Shown here: positions 7,151-14,919 of the stretch, one piece after another
How positions within the stretch are numbered: the first letter of the stretch is position 1
Layout of the letters: each line of letters opens with the position of its first letter
From: Candidatus Tectimicrobiota bacterium
Lineage (GTDB): Bacteria; JACPSX01
DNA length: 16,034 nt
Assembly: GCA_016193065.1 (NCBI GenBank)
Contig: JACPSX010000164.1
Coordinates: forward strand, 1 to 16,034
Direction of reading: 5' to 3'
Made by a program: the position numbers and the translations under genes
The notes under the pieces: model-generated
Seen by the model: only the letters and a program-made list of their open reading frames with translations
Database searches by the model: none
Told to the model about the DNA's origin: nothing

Positions 7151-10100
7151 ATGACCACGGCTGACTTTGTTCATCTCCACGTGCACAGCGAGTACAGTCT
7201 TCTGGACGGAGCCAACCGCCTCGATCAACTGATGGCGAAGGCCAGGGATTTCGGCATGGGCTCCATTGCGTTGACGGATCACGGCAACCTCTTCGGTGCC
7301 ATCCAGTTCTACAAGAAGGCCCGGGAGTACGGCATCCATCCCGTCCTGGGCTGCGAGGTCTACACGGCTCCGTCCAGCCGCTTTGAGCGCAACCCGGCCC
7401 AGGGCATCGGGGATTCCAGCAACCACCTGGTTCTGCTGGCGGAAAACGAGACGGGGTACAGGAATCTGATCCATCTGGTGACGGCGGGTTACCTGGAGGG
7501 GTTTTATTACCGTCCCCGGGTCGATCGGGAAATTCTGGCGGAGCATTCCGAGGGTCTGATTGTTTTCAGCGGCTGCCTGAAGGGGGAGATCCCCAGTTAC
7601 CTTTTGCAGGGCCAGACGGAGCGGGCCCGCCAGACGGCTTGCTGGTTTCGTGATGTTTTCGGTCCGGACCGCTTTTTCCTGGAGCTCCAGGATCACGGCC
7701 TGGAGGAGCAGGCCCATGTGAGCCCCATGCTGATCGACATGGCCCGCAAGCTCCAGATCCCCCTGGTGGTGACCAATGACTGTCACTACTTGAACCAGGA
7801 TGATTCCGTGGCCCACGATGTCCTGCTCTGCATACAGACGGGAAAAACCGTCAATGACCCCAAGCGGCTCAAATTTGCCACGAACCAGTTCTACGTGAAA
7901 TCTCCCCGGGAGATGGAGGAGCTCTTCGACGGGGTTCCCGAGGCTCTGAGCGTCACCCGGGAGATTGCCGAGCGTTGCCATCTCGATTTCCCCTTCGGCC
8001 AGATTCATCTCCCCCGCTACGAGACCCCGCCCGGAACGAACCTGGACGGCTACCTGGAGACTCTGGCCCGCAAGGGTCTGGAGGAGCGCCTGCGGCAGGC
8101 CGGCCTGTGGGGCGGCGAAGAAGCAGGCCGCTACCGGGAGCGCCTGGACGAGGAACTGCAGATCATCAACCGCATGGGGTACGCCGGTTACTTCCTGGTG
8201 GTCTGGGACTTCATCGACTACGCCCGCCGCCAGGGGATCCCCGTGGGTCCGGGCCGGGGTTCCGCGGCGGGGAGTCTGGTGGCCTACTCGCTACGGATCA
8301 CGGACCTGGACCCGATCCGCTACGGCCTCCTCTTCGAGCGCTTTCTGAACCCGGAGCGGATCAGCATGCCGGACATCGACATCGACTTTTGCATGGAGCG
8401 CCGGGACGAGGTGATCGACTACGTGGTGCGCAAGTACGGGCGGGAAAATGTGGCCCAGATCATCACCTTCGGAACCATGATGGCCAAGGCCGCGGTCCGG
8501 GACGTGGGCAGGGCCATGGACATGCCCTATGGGGAAGTGGACCGGATCGCCAAGCTGATTCCCAACCGTCTGAACATCACTCTTAGCGAGGCCATTCAGG
8601 ACGAAAGCCGGCTGGCCGAGTTGCAGGCCGCGGACCCCAAGGTCGATTTCCTGCTGAAGACGGCGCAGAAAATCGAGGGTCTGACCCGGCATGCCTCGAC
8701 CCATGCGGCCGGGGTGGTGATCTCCCCGCGGCCTCTCGCCGAGTTCGTGCCCCTGTACCGGGGCTCCAAAAACGAAATTCTCACCCAGTACGCCATGGGG
8801 GACATCGAGAGCCTGGGGTTGCTGAAGATGGATTTCCTGGGTTTGAGGACGCTCACGGTGATCCGCCATACGCTGGTTCTGGTCCGCGAGACTTCCGGGG
8901 TCGACCTGACGCCCGAGGAGCTTGCGCTGGACGATCCGGACACTTACGCCCTCCTGGGAGAAGCGCGCACGCTGGGGGTCTTTCAACTGGAGGGAAGCGG
9001 CCTCAGGGAAATCTTGCGAAAGCTGAAGCCGGAAGTCTTCGAGGACCTGATCGCCCTGGTGGCCCTCTACCGTCCGGGGCCTCTGGGCAGCGGGATGGTC
9101 GAGGACTTCATCCGGCGCAAGCACAAGCAGGTGCCGATCCACTACGATCACCCGCTGCTGGAAGAGATCCTGAAGGAGACCTACGGGGTCATCCTGTATC
9201 AGGAACAGGTCATGCAGATCGCCAGTGTCCTGGCCGGTTTTTCCCTCGGAGAGGCGGATCTCCTGCGCCGGGCCATGGGGAAAAAGCAGCCGGAGATCAT
9301 GGCCCAGCAGCGCCAGAAATTCCAGGAAGGGGCGCGCAGCCGGGGAATACCGGAAGGGGTGGCGATCAAGATTTTTGACCAGATGGAATACTTTGCCGGC
9401 TACGGGTTCAATAAATCCCACAGCGCCGCTTACGCCCTGGTGGCGTACTGGACCGCCTACCTGAAAGCCCACTTTTCCCGGGAGTTCATGGCGGCCCTGC
9501 TGACCAGCGACATGGACAACACGGACAAAGTCATCAAGTACCTGGATGGATGCCGGGAAATGGGGATTCCGGTTTCTCCCCCCGACGTGAACGAGAGCAG
9601 CAAGGATTTCTCCGTGGCCGGCAACTCACTGCGGTTCGGGCTGGCGGCGGTCAAGAATGTCGGGGTGGCGGCCGTGGAGAACATCCTGGCCGTGCGGCAG
9701 CGCAGCGGCCCATTTCCTTCCCTGGAAGCTTTCTGCCAGAGCATTGACCTGCGGGCGGTGAACCGGCGGGTGATAGAGAGCCTGATCAAGGGCGGGGCCT
9801 TTGATGGCTGGGGGATCTCGCGCGCCGCGCTCATGGCGGATCTGGACAAGACCATCGAAGTGGGGCACCGATCCCAGAAAGACAGAGAGACGGGACAAAC
9901 CAGCCTCTTCTCCCTGGTGAATCAGGTTCCGGAGCGAAAGCCCCGCACCAAACCGGTTCCCGAATGGCCGGAGAGCCTGCGGCTGCAGTACGAGAAGGAA
10001 GCCCTGGGCTTCTACATCACCGGCCACCCCCTGGCTCGATACGCCCAGCTCCTGAAGGCCTTTACCAACTCCACCACGCAGACCCTGGCGGAGAAGAACG

Positions 10101-10609
10101 GGAACCGGGAGGTGAGCCTGGGAGGGATGGTGAACAAGCTGCGCTCTCTGGTGACCAAGAAGGGAGATCCCATGGGGATCTTCGAGCTGGAGGACCTCTA
10201 CGGTTCGGTGGAAGTCGTGGTCTTCCCGGATGTTTACAAAGATGCCGGGCAATTTCTGGCAGGAGAAGAACCCGTTTGGGTCAAGGGGACCGCGGAGGTG
10301 GACGGGGATGCGGTGAAACTCAGAGCCAGCCGCGTGTTGCCCTTGGAGCAGGCCCCCCTCCTGCAGGGGTTTTCCGTGCACATTAATCTCCAGGTTGAAC
10401 AGGTGAAGCGTTCCACTCTCCTGGGGCTGCGCGATTTGCTGCAGGGCAGCCAGGGGGAGAGCAAAGTGTATCTCCACTTTCATTTCCCGAAACAAAGCAC
10501 AATCCATATGCTGGCCGGAAATTCTTTCCGGATCCTCCCCGAAGGTCCAATCCTGGAGGCCATCGAAGGCCTTGTCGGGGAAGGAAGCGTCGTGCTGGAG
10601 CCGGGCTAG
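7151..10609 (+). CDS. dnaE: DNA polymerase III alpha subunit
   Basis: This 1152-residue protein is the replicative polymerase of the DnaE (not PolC) type. An N-terminal PHP domain begins HLHVHSEYSLLDG, with His8, His10, His12, and Asp43-His44 in TDHGN, so the metal ligands typical of PHP proofreading look largely retained. The palm has GPGRGSAAGSLVAY and the catalytic aspartates 408 and 410 in PDIDIDF. Fingers, tandem helix-hairpin-helix and OB-fold regions follow; the OB part is around EVSLGGMVNKLRS to GSVEVVVFPDVY. The short C-terminus ends SVVLEPG. Start ATG 7151 has GGAG 6 bases before it. The gene lies 12 bases after guaA and 4 bases before accA, an arrangement that ties replication to lipid synthesis genes, as dnaE-accA does in other bacteria. 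Confidence 0.97.
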   Translation: MTTADFVHLHVHSEYSLLDGANRLDQLMAKARDFGMGSIALTDHGNLFGAIQFYKKAREYGIHPVLGCEVYTAPSSRFERNPAQGIGDSSNHLVLLAENETGYRNLIHLVTAGYLEGFYYRPRVDREILAEHSEGLIVFSGCLKGEIPSYLLQGQTERARQTACWFRDVFGPDRFFLELQDHGLEEQAHVSPMLIDMARKLQIPLVVTNDCHYLNQDDSVAHDVLLCIQTGKTVNDPKRLKFATNQFYVKSPREMEELFDGVPEALSVTREIAERCHLDFPFGQIHLPRYETPPGTNLDGYLETLARKGLEERLRQAGLWGGEEAGRYRERLDEELQIINRMGYAGYFLVVWDFIDYARRQGIPVGPGRGSAAGSLVAYSLRITDLDPIRYGLLFERFLNPERISMPDIDIDFCMERRDEVIDYVVRKYGRENVAQIITFGTMMAKAAVRDVGRAMDMPYGEVDRIAKLIPNRLNITLSEAIQDESRLAELQAADPKVDFLLKTAQKIEGLTRHASTHAAGVVISPRPLAEFVPLYRGSKNEILTQYAMGDIESLGLLKMDFLGLRTLTVIRHTLVLVRETSGVDLTPEELALDDPDTYALLGEARTLGVFQLEGSGLREILRKLKPEVFEDLIALVALYRPGPLGSGMVEDFIRRKHKQVPIHYDHPLLEEILKETYGVILYQEQVMQIASVLAGFSLGEADLLRRAMGKKQPEIMAQQRQKFQEGARSRGIPEGVAIKIFDQMEYFAGYGFNKSHSAAYALVAYWTAYLKAHFSREFMAALLTSDMDNTDKVIKYLDGCREMGIPVSPPDVNESSKDFSVAGNSLRFGLAAVKNVGVAAVENILAVRQRSGPFPSLEAFCQSIDLRAVNRRVIESLIKGGAFDGWGISRAALMADLDKTIEVGHRSQKDRETGQTSLFSLVNQVPERKPRTKPVPEWPESLRLQYEKEALGFYITGHPLARYAQLLKAFTNSTTQTLAEKNGNREVSLGGMVNKLRSLVTKKGDPMGIFELEDLYGSVEVVVFPDVYKDAGQFLAGEEPVWVKGTAEVDGDAVKLRASRVLPLEQAPLLQGFSVHINLQVEQVKRSTLLGLRDLLQGSQGESKVYLHFHFPKQSTIHMLAGNSFRILPEGPILEAIEGLVGEGSVVLEPG

Positions 10610-10613
10610 CCCC

Positions 10614-11591
10614 ATGATGCAACAGACTTTGGAGTTTGAAAAACCAATTATCGATCTGGAGATCCAGCTCAAGGAACTCGAGCGTTTGGCCTATACAGGC
10701 AACGGGGAGCACCGCGGGGAAGTCCGCAAGCTCAAGAGAAAGATCAACCATATGCGCAAGGATGTCCTGGACAACCTGACATCCTGGCAGCGCACCCAAC
10801 TGGCCCGCCATCCGAACCGCCCCTATTCTCTGGACTACATTGGTTTCATGTGTGGGGATTTTGTGGAGATGCACGGGGATCGCCTCTTTGCAGACGACCC
10901 TGCCGTGGTGGCGGGCCTGGGACGTTTGAACGGGCGCTTTCCCCTGATCGTCGCGGTGATCGGGCAGCAAAAGGGGCGGGAGACGCGGGAGAAGGTGTCG
11001 CGAAGCTTCGGGATGCCCCGCCCCGAAGGGTACCGGAAGGCGCTGCGGCTGATGAAGCTCGCCGAAAAGTTCCAATACCCCGTCATCACGCTCATCGATA
11101 CCCCCGGGGCTTTTCCCGGCATTGATGCGGAGGCTCGGGGGCAGGCGGAAGCCATTGCCCGGAACCTGCTGGAGATGTCGCGCCTGAAGGTTCCAATCGT
11201 GGCGGTGATCGTGGGAGAGGGGGGGAGCGGGGGCGCCTTGGCCCTGGGGCTCGCGGACCGGGTCGTCATGCTGGAGAACTCCATCTATTCGGTGATTTCT
11301 CCGGAAGCGTGCTCCTCGATCCTGTGGAAAAGCTCGGATAAGGCGGCGGAGGCGGCCGAAGCTCTCAAGCTGACGGCCCCGGACATCAAGAGCCTGGGGG
11401 TCATTGACGAGATTCTCAAGGAGCCGCCGGGGGGAGCACATCGGGAACCGGAGCGGATGGCCGCGGTGGTGCGCCGCTGCGTGACACGCCACCTGAGGGA
11501 ATTGCTGAGCTTGCCGGTCGACCTCCTGTTGGAGCAGCGCTTCGAAAAGTTTCGCCGGATGGGCAAGTGGGTGGACTTCTCCACCTCCTGA
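10614..11591 (+). CDS. accA: Acetyl-CoA carboxylase carboxyltransferase subunit alpha
   Basis: With AccD, AccA moves the carboxyl group from carboxybiotin on AccB to acetyl-CoA, giving malonyl-CoA for fatty acid synthesis. The 325-residue length fits the family. The helical N-terminus is LEFEKPIIDLEIQLKELERLA; then come RHPNRPYSLDYI, GDRLFADDPAVVAGL, the GRETREKVSRSFGMPRPEGYRKA region, TPGAFPGIDAE and the oxyanion-forming VGEGGSGGALALG. The start may be ATG 10614 or the adjacent ATG 10617; the ribosome binding site is weak, with GGAG 13 bases upstream inside the end of dnaE, which suggests coupling to dnaE translation. AccD, AccB and AccC are outside the window. A palindromic repeat follows the stop. 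Confidence 0.96.
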   Translation: MMQQTLEFEKPIIDLEIQLKELERLAYTGNGEHRGEVRKLKRKINHMRKDVLDNLTSWQRTQLARHPNRPYSLDYIGFMCGDFVEMHGDRLFADDPAVVAGLGRLNGRFPLIVAVIGQQKGRETREKVSRSFGMPRPEGYRKALRLMKLAEKFQYPVITLIDTPGAFPGIDAEARGQAEAIARNLLEMSRLKVPIVAVIVGEGGSGGALALGLADRVVMLENSIYSVISPEACSSILWKSSDKAAEAAEALKLTAPDIKSLGVIDEILKEPPGGAHREPERMAAVVRRCVTRHLRELLSLPVDLLLEQRFEKFRRMGKWVDFSTS

Positions 11592-11605
11592 ATCGATGCT
11601 TAGCA

Positions 11606-11671
11606 CTCAGCTCTCAGCTTAAAACTCGGAGGAGAATCAAGAGTTTCACCTCTCTGAAGCTGACATCTGAG
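11606..11671. repeat. Palindromic repeat, copy 1 (behind accA)
   Basis: The outer stem pairs CTCAG (11606-11610) with CTGAG (11667-11671) and TCAGCTT (11614-11620) with AAGCTGA (11657-11663). The inner hairpin pairs AAACTC (11622-11627) with GAGTTT (11641-11646). The core ACTCGGAGGAGAATCAAGA (11624-11642) recurs exactly, in reverse orientation, at 14455-14473. The repeat lacks a T-run after the stem, so it is not a classical terminator, though it could slow transcription or protect the accA mRNA end. Confidence 0.65.
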
Positions 11672-11697
11672 AGCCAATTGCCGACCGCCAGCCGCGG

Positions 11698-11726
11698 TTG
11701 CCCGAGGCCGGTATTTATGCTACTAT
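11698..11726 (+). promoter_or_regulatory. Candidate sigma70-type promoter for trxA
   Basis: TTGCCC (11698-11703) and TACTAT (11721-11726) are 17 bases apart, and each matches the consensus at 4 of 6 positions. Transcription would start near 11733, about 24 bases before the trxA ATG. The surrounding sequence is locally AT-rich compared with the coding regions. Confidence 0.45.
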
Positions 11727-11756
11727 CCAGCAAATTTTTGAAAGGAGCTGGACTCG

Positions 11757-12086
11757 ATGTCCGAAAAAATGGTGACTCTTAACGATAGCAATTTTGAGGG
11801 TGAAGTGCTTTGCAGCGAGATCCCGGTCCTCGTGGACTTCTGGGCCGAATGGTGCGGGCCTTGCCGCATGATTGCACCGGCAGTGGAACAACTGGCTGAA
11901 GAATACGCCGGACGGCTCAAGGTGGGCAAGCTCAATGTGGATGAAAACCCTCTAGTCGCTTCGCGCTTCGGGATCCGCAGCATCCCGAGCCTGCTCATTT
12001 TCAAGGGGGGTGTTGTGGTGGAACAGATCGTCGGGGTCCAGCCGAAAGCCTCCCTCAAGCAACTCGTAGAGAGAAACCTGTCCTGA
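11757..12086 (+). CDS. trxA: Thioredoxin
   Basis: A 109-residue classical thioredoxin that reduces protein disulfides in the cytoplasm using electrons from thioredoxin reductase. The fold is complete: [18 protein letters not shown] holds the active-site pair Cys33 and Cys36, and the cis-proline is Pro77 in RSIPSLLIF, with Ser rather than the more usual Thr after it. The glycine-containing last strand and C-terminal helix end QLVERNLS. There is no signal peptide, and one additional cysteine (Cys19) lies outside the active site. ATG 11757 has AGGAG 9 bases upstream and its own predicted promoter. A palindromic repeat starts at the base after the stop. The naming as trxA is by family; paralogues in the genome cannot be excluded. 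Confidence 0.93.
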   Translation: MSEKMVTLNDSNFEGEVLCSEIPVLVDFWAEWCGPCRMIAPAVEQLAEEYAGRLKVGKLNVDENPLVASRFGIRSIPSLLIFKGGVVVEQIVGVQPKASLKQLVERNLS

Positions 12087-12180
12087 GCTTCCGTTCGCCT
12101 GGTTCGACAAGCTCACCACAGGCTTCGACCGCGGGTACCCGCGAAGCGGGTGCGGCTTCCGGGTGAGGGCGAACGGAGGT
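12087..12180. repeat. REP-like palindromic element directly after trxA
   Basis: The outer arms 12087-12099 and 12168-12180 pair over 13 positions (with two wobbles), including the perfect TCCGTTCGCC/GGCGAACGGA. CTCACC (12112-12117) then pairs with GGTGAG (12162-12167). The centre is ACCCGC-GAA-GCGGGT (12137-12151), overlapping the perfect palindrome GCGGGTACCCGC (12131-12142). The segment TTCGACAAGCTCACCACAGG resembles a palindromic repeat common in intergenic regions of several GC-rich bacterial lineages. There is no T-run, so termination is uncertain; mRNA stabilisation behind trxA is possible. Confidence 0.6.
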
Positions 12181-12216
12181 CGAAGGGCCTGTAGCGGGAA
12201 TGCTCCGGGGGGACAC

Positions 12217-13005
12217 GTGCCGCACGCCATCGCCTCCGGAAAAACGTACCACTATATCATTGGCAATGAGGGCGCGCGCCCGCAGCCCACGGCGGTCTTC
12301 GTGCACGGCGCCGGTGGGGACCACACGGTCTGGCTGGCGCAGTTCGATGCCCTGAAGTCTGCCGGGTACGGAGCTGTCGCCGTCGATCTGCCCGGCCACG
12401 GCCGCTCCGGGGGAGACGGAGAATCCTCCATCGAGGCGTTCGCCCACGGTGTGCTGGCGCTGGTTCATGATTTACAGATCAGGCGGCCGGTCCTGGTGGG
12501 GCATTCCATGGGTGGGGCCATTGCAATGGCTGCGGCGCTGATTTCCCCTTCGACACTGGATGGGCTCGTGCTGGTGGGGAGCGGGGCGCGCTTGCGGGTC
12601 AGCCAGCAATTCCTGGATGGAATCGAACAAAACTTCTCCGAAGCGGTGAGAAACATCTGCCGCGTGGCCTTTTCCGAGCGGGCCACGGCAGAGATGATCG
12701 AGCGCGGCATCGCCAACATGTTGCGGACCTCGCCTCGGGTTCTGGCTGCAGACTTCCGGGCCTGCAACGAGTTTGACATCCGGGACCGGCTCGGGGCCCT
12801 CACGCTTCCCGCTCTCGTCCTGTGCGGCAGCGAGGACCGGATGACCTTCCCCAAGTATTCGCAATACCTTCACGAACGGATTCCCGGGTCGATCCTGCGC
12901 TGGGTGCCGGGAGCCGGCCACATGGTGATGCTGGAAGAGCCCGAGGAAGTCTCCCAGGCTGTGCTGGAGTTTTTCAGTTCCAGAGCGGGATTCGCCTCAT
13001 CTTGA
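12217..13005 (+). CDS. Alpha/beta-fold hydrolase
   Basis: The 262-residue protein has the fold's complete catalytic triad: Ser97 in GHSMGG, Asp207 in CGSEDRM and His235 in GAGHMV. The oxyanion-hole segment is VFVHGAGGDHTVW, and VDLPGHGRS follows the second strand. The family includes esterases, haloperoxidase-like and C-C bond hydrolases; the substrate cannot be read from the sequence. No signal peptide is present, so it should be cytoplasmic. The frame is open back to GTG 12163, but that part lies inside the upstream palindromic repeat. I therefore place the start at GTG 12217, with a G-rich binding site just before it. sthA starts 24 bases after the stop, suggesting co-transcription. Confidence 0.88.
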   Translation: MPHAIASGKTYHYIIGNEGARPQPTAVFVHGAGGDHTVWLAQFDALKSAGYGAVAVDLPGHGRSGGDGESSIEAFAHGVLALVHDLQIRRPVLVGHSMGGAIAMAAALISPSTLDGLVLVGSGARLRVSQQFLDGIEQNFSEAVRNICRVAFSERATAEMIERGIANMLRTSPRVLAADFRACNEFDIRDRLGALTLPALVLCGSEDRMTFPKYSQYLHERIPGSILRWVPGAGHMVMLEEPEEVSQAVLEFFSSRAGFASS

Positions 13006-13029
13006 GGTGAATTCCATGGAGGGGGGGAG

Positions 13030-14460
13030 ATGATGCACTACGATCTGGTCGTGATTGGATCGGGTCCGGCAGGGGAGAAAGGGGCGGCTCAGGCCGCCTA
13101 CTTCGGCAAGAAGGTGCTGGTCATCGAAGCGGGGGAAGAGGTCGGTGGGGCCGGTGTCAATACCGGTACGATCCCGAGCAAGACCCTGCGGGAAACCGCC
13201 CTTTACTTTTCCGGCCTGCGCCAGAGGGGGCTCTACGGCATCGACTACAGCCTGAAAGAGAACCTCACGATCCCGGATTTCATGTTCCGCAAGGACCGGG
13301 TCATCGAGAACGCCTGGCAGCGGGTCCGCCAGAACTTGAAGCGGCACGGGATCGATCTCCTGTGGGGGCAGGCTTCTTTCGAAGATCCCCGCACTCTGAG
13401 AGTCGTGGGGAAAGACGGGGAGACGGTGAGGGTGACCGGGGACGTGATCCTGATTGCCACCGGCTCCGTTCCCCACCGCCCCCCCTCCGTGCCATTTGAC
13501 GATCAGCGCGTTTACGACAGTGACTCGATCCTCCGAATGGACCGCATCCCGGGCTCCCTGGCGGTCATCGGCGGCGGCGTGATCGGCTGCGAGTATGCCT
13601 CCATATTCACCGCCTTGGGGGTAAAGGTCACATTGATCGACGGGCGGGACCGCCTTCTTCCCTTCCTGGACGGGGAGATCTCGGAGCGCCTGCGCATGCA
13701 ACTCTCCTTGCTCTCGGCCGTCATTCTTCTGGAGGAGGAAGTGGCTTTCCTGGAACCTGAGGGCGATGGAGTTTATGTGGCCCTGAAGAGCGGCAAGCAT
13801 CTCCGCGTGGACCGGGTGCTCCACGCCGCCGGGAGGCAGGGGAATTCCGCCGGACTGAACCTGGAGGCGGTGGGAATCCAGACCACCCCGCGCGGCCACA
13901 TCGTGGTGAACGATCGTTACCAGACTTCCGTCCCCCACGTTTACGCCGCAGGGGACGTCATCGGGTTTCCCGCCCTGGCGGCCACCTCCATGGAGCAGGC
14001 CCGGGTGGCGATGTGCCACGCCTTCGACCTGAAATACAAAACCCGGGTCTCTCCCCATCTGCCGCTGGCCATTTACACGATTCCGGAGATCTCCATGATC
14101 GGGGAAACGGAAGAATCGTGCCGGCAGAAAGGGATTGCCTATTGCGCCGGCAGGGCGCTGTACGCGGAAAATGCCCGGGGCCAGATCATCGGGGATTGCA
14201 GCGGTATGCTCAAGCTCCTGTTTTCCGCGCAGGACTTGAAGCTCGTGGGTGTCCACATCATCGGCGAGATGGCTTCGGAGGTGATCCACCTGGGAGCCGC
14301 AGTCCTGGCCGCGGGTGAGACCATTGATGTCTTCATCCAGTCCGTGTTCAACTACCCGACCCTCTCGGACGCTTACAAGTACGCGGCCTACGACGGGCTG
14401 GGCAACCTGCAGCGCATGAATAGCAGTCAGCTTTCAGCTTCGGAGGGCCGAGTTTCTTGA
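13030..14460 (+). CDS. sthA: Soluble pyridine nucleotide transhydrogenase (SthA-like flavoprotein)
   Basis: This 476-residue FAD protein belongs to the lipoamide dehydrogenase superfamily. It has an N-terminal FAD site, VVIGSGPAGEKGA (Gly10, Gly12, Gly15), and a central NAD(P) site, VIGGGVIGCEYASIF (181-186). The redox-active CxxxxC motif is replaced by GGAGVNTGTIPSK, with Gly42 and Thr47 where the cysteines would be. That is the mark of SthA/UdhA, which equilibrates NADPH with NAD+ without a disulfide. Other disulfide-lacking relatives are possible. The C-terminal dimerisation domain ends FNYPTLSDAYKYAAYDGL. The last 12 residues (465-476) are encoded by an intergenic-type repeat and have no counterpart in the family. 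ATG 13030 or ATG 13033 starts the gene behind GGAGGG. Confidence 0.9.
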   Translation: MMHYDLVVIGSGPAGEKGAAQAAYFGKKVLVIEAGEEVGGAGVNTGTIPSKTLRETALYFSGLRQRGLYGIDYSLKENLTIPDFMFRKDRVIENAWQRVRQNLKRHGIDLLWGQASFEDPRTLRVVGKDGETVRVTGDVILIATGSVPHRPPSVPFDDQRVYDSDSILRMDRIPGSLAVIGGGVIGCEYASIFTALGVKVTLIDGRDRLLPFLDGEISERLRMQLSLLSAVILLEEEVAFLEPEGDGVYVALKSGKHLRVDRVLHAAGRQGNSAGLNLEAVGIQTTPRGHIVVNDRYQTSVPHVYAAGDVIGFPALAATSMEQARVAMCHAFDLKYKTRVSPHLPLAIYTIPEISMIGETEESCRQKGIAYCAGRALYAENARGQIIGDCSGMLKLLFSAQDLKLVGVHIIGEMASEVIHLGAAVLAAGETIDVFIQSVFNYPTLSDAYKYAAYDGLGNLQRMNSSQLSASEGRVS

Positions 14461-14488
14461 TTCTCCTCCGAGTCTCAGGCTGATTGCT
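14422..14488. repeat. Palindromic repeat, copy 2 (overlaps the 3' end of sthA)
   Basis: AGCAGTCAGC (14422-14431) pairs with GCTGATTGCT (14479-14488) with one mismatch, and TCGGAGG pairs with CCTCCGA inside. TCTTGATTCTCCTCCGAGT (14455-14473) is the exact reverse complement of the core of copy 1 at 11624-11642. The repeat provides the final 12 sense codons and the stop codon of sthA. It ends about 30 bases before the next gene. Confidence 0.65.
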
Positions 14489-14505
14489 GAATGCTTTCTC
14501 AAGAA

Positions 14506-14511
14506 AGGAGG
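14506..14511 (+). promoter_or_regulatory. Strong ribosome binding site for the PA2779-family gene
   Basis: AGGAGG lies 6 bases before ATG 14518. It decides against an in-frame ATG at 14491, which lies at the edge of the repeat and has no such site. Confidence 0.75.
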
Positions 14512-14517
14512 CCAAGC

Positions 14518-14919
14518 ATGACCTTTGGCAAAAGGTGGCGCAGACTTCCCTTGGTCGGGGCAATTGCCCTTTGGGTGGTTTTTATTTCCGTGCTTCCCTC
14601 TCCCGCCGTGGCCATGCCGATTCCATCGCAGATGGTGGGCGGTGGACAGAGTTCGAGCTCCGGTGATCTGGCCAAACTGCAATCTTTTCTGGAGGAAAAG
14701 AAAGTCCGGGAACGGCTCAAGGATCTTGGTTTCAGCCCGGAGGAGATCAGCAGCCGCCTTGCCCGTCTCAGCCCGCAGCAGCTCCACGAGGTGGCGCAGC
14801 GCACCGAGAATCTTCGGGTCGGGGCCGATGCGGCAGGTGCCCTGGTCGCGATCGTCCTTATTTTGGCCATCGTAATTTTGGTTCTGGAGCTGACGGGGCA
14901 CCGGATCATCAGCCGTTGA
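14518..14919 (+). CDS. PA2779 family protein (DUF6627), small membrane protein
   Basis: The 133-residue protein has a signal peptide: Lys/Arg-rich start, hydrophobic LVGAIALWVVFISVLP, and a likely cleavage after AVA at about residue 32. A helical part follows (LQSFLEEKKVRERLKDLGFSPEE and SRLARLSPQQLHEVAQRTENL) with the arrangement typical of the PA2779 family. A C-terminal transmembrane segment, ALVAIVLILAIVILVLEL, is followed by a short basic tail. It is probably anchored in the inner membrane with the helical part in the periplasm. The family is uncharacterised to my knowledge. Its stop overlaps the start of the next gene in TTGA, and the same two families are found side by side in other Proteobacteria, so they likely act together. 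Confidence 0.82.
   Translation: MTFGKRWRRLPLVGAIALWVVFISVLPSPAVAMPIPSQMVGGGQSSSSGDLAKLQSFLEEKKVRERLKDLGFSPEEISSRLARLSPQQLHEVAQRTENLRVGADAAGALVAIVLILAIVILVLELTGHRIISR

Noticed and set aside
6854-8008. 384-codon minus-strand frame across the guaA-dnaE junction
   Set aside because: It covers two well-identified genes on the other strand. Its composition is typical of antisense frames in GC-rich DNA.
12163-12216. Longer alpha/beta hydrolase starting at GTG 12163
   Set aside because: These codons overlap the palindromic repeat after trxA and have no resemblance to the hydrolase family.
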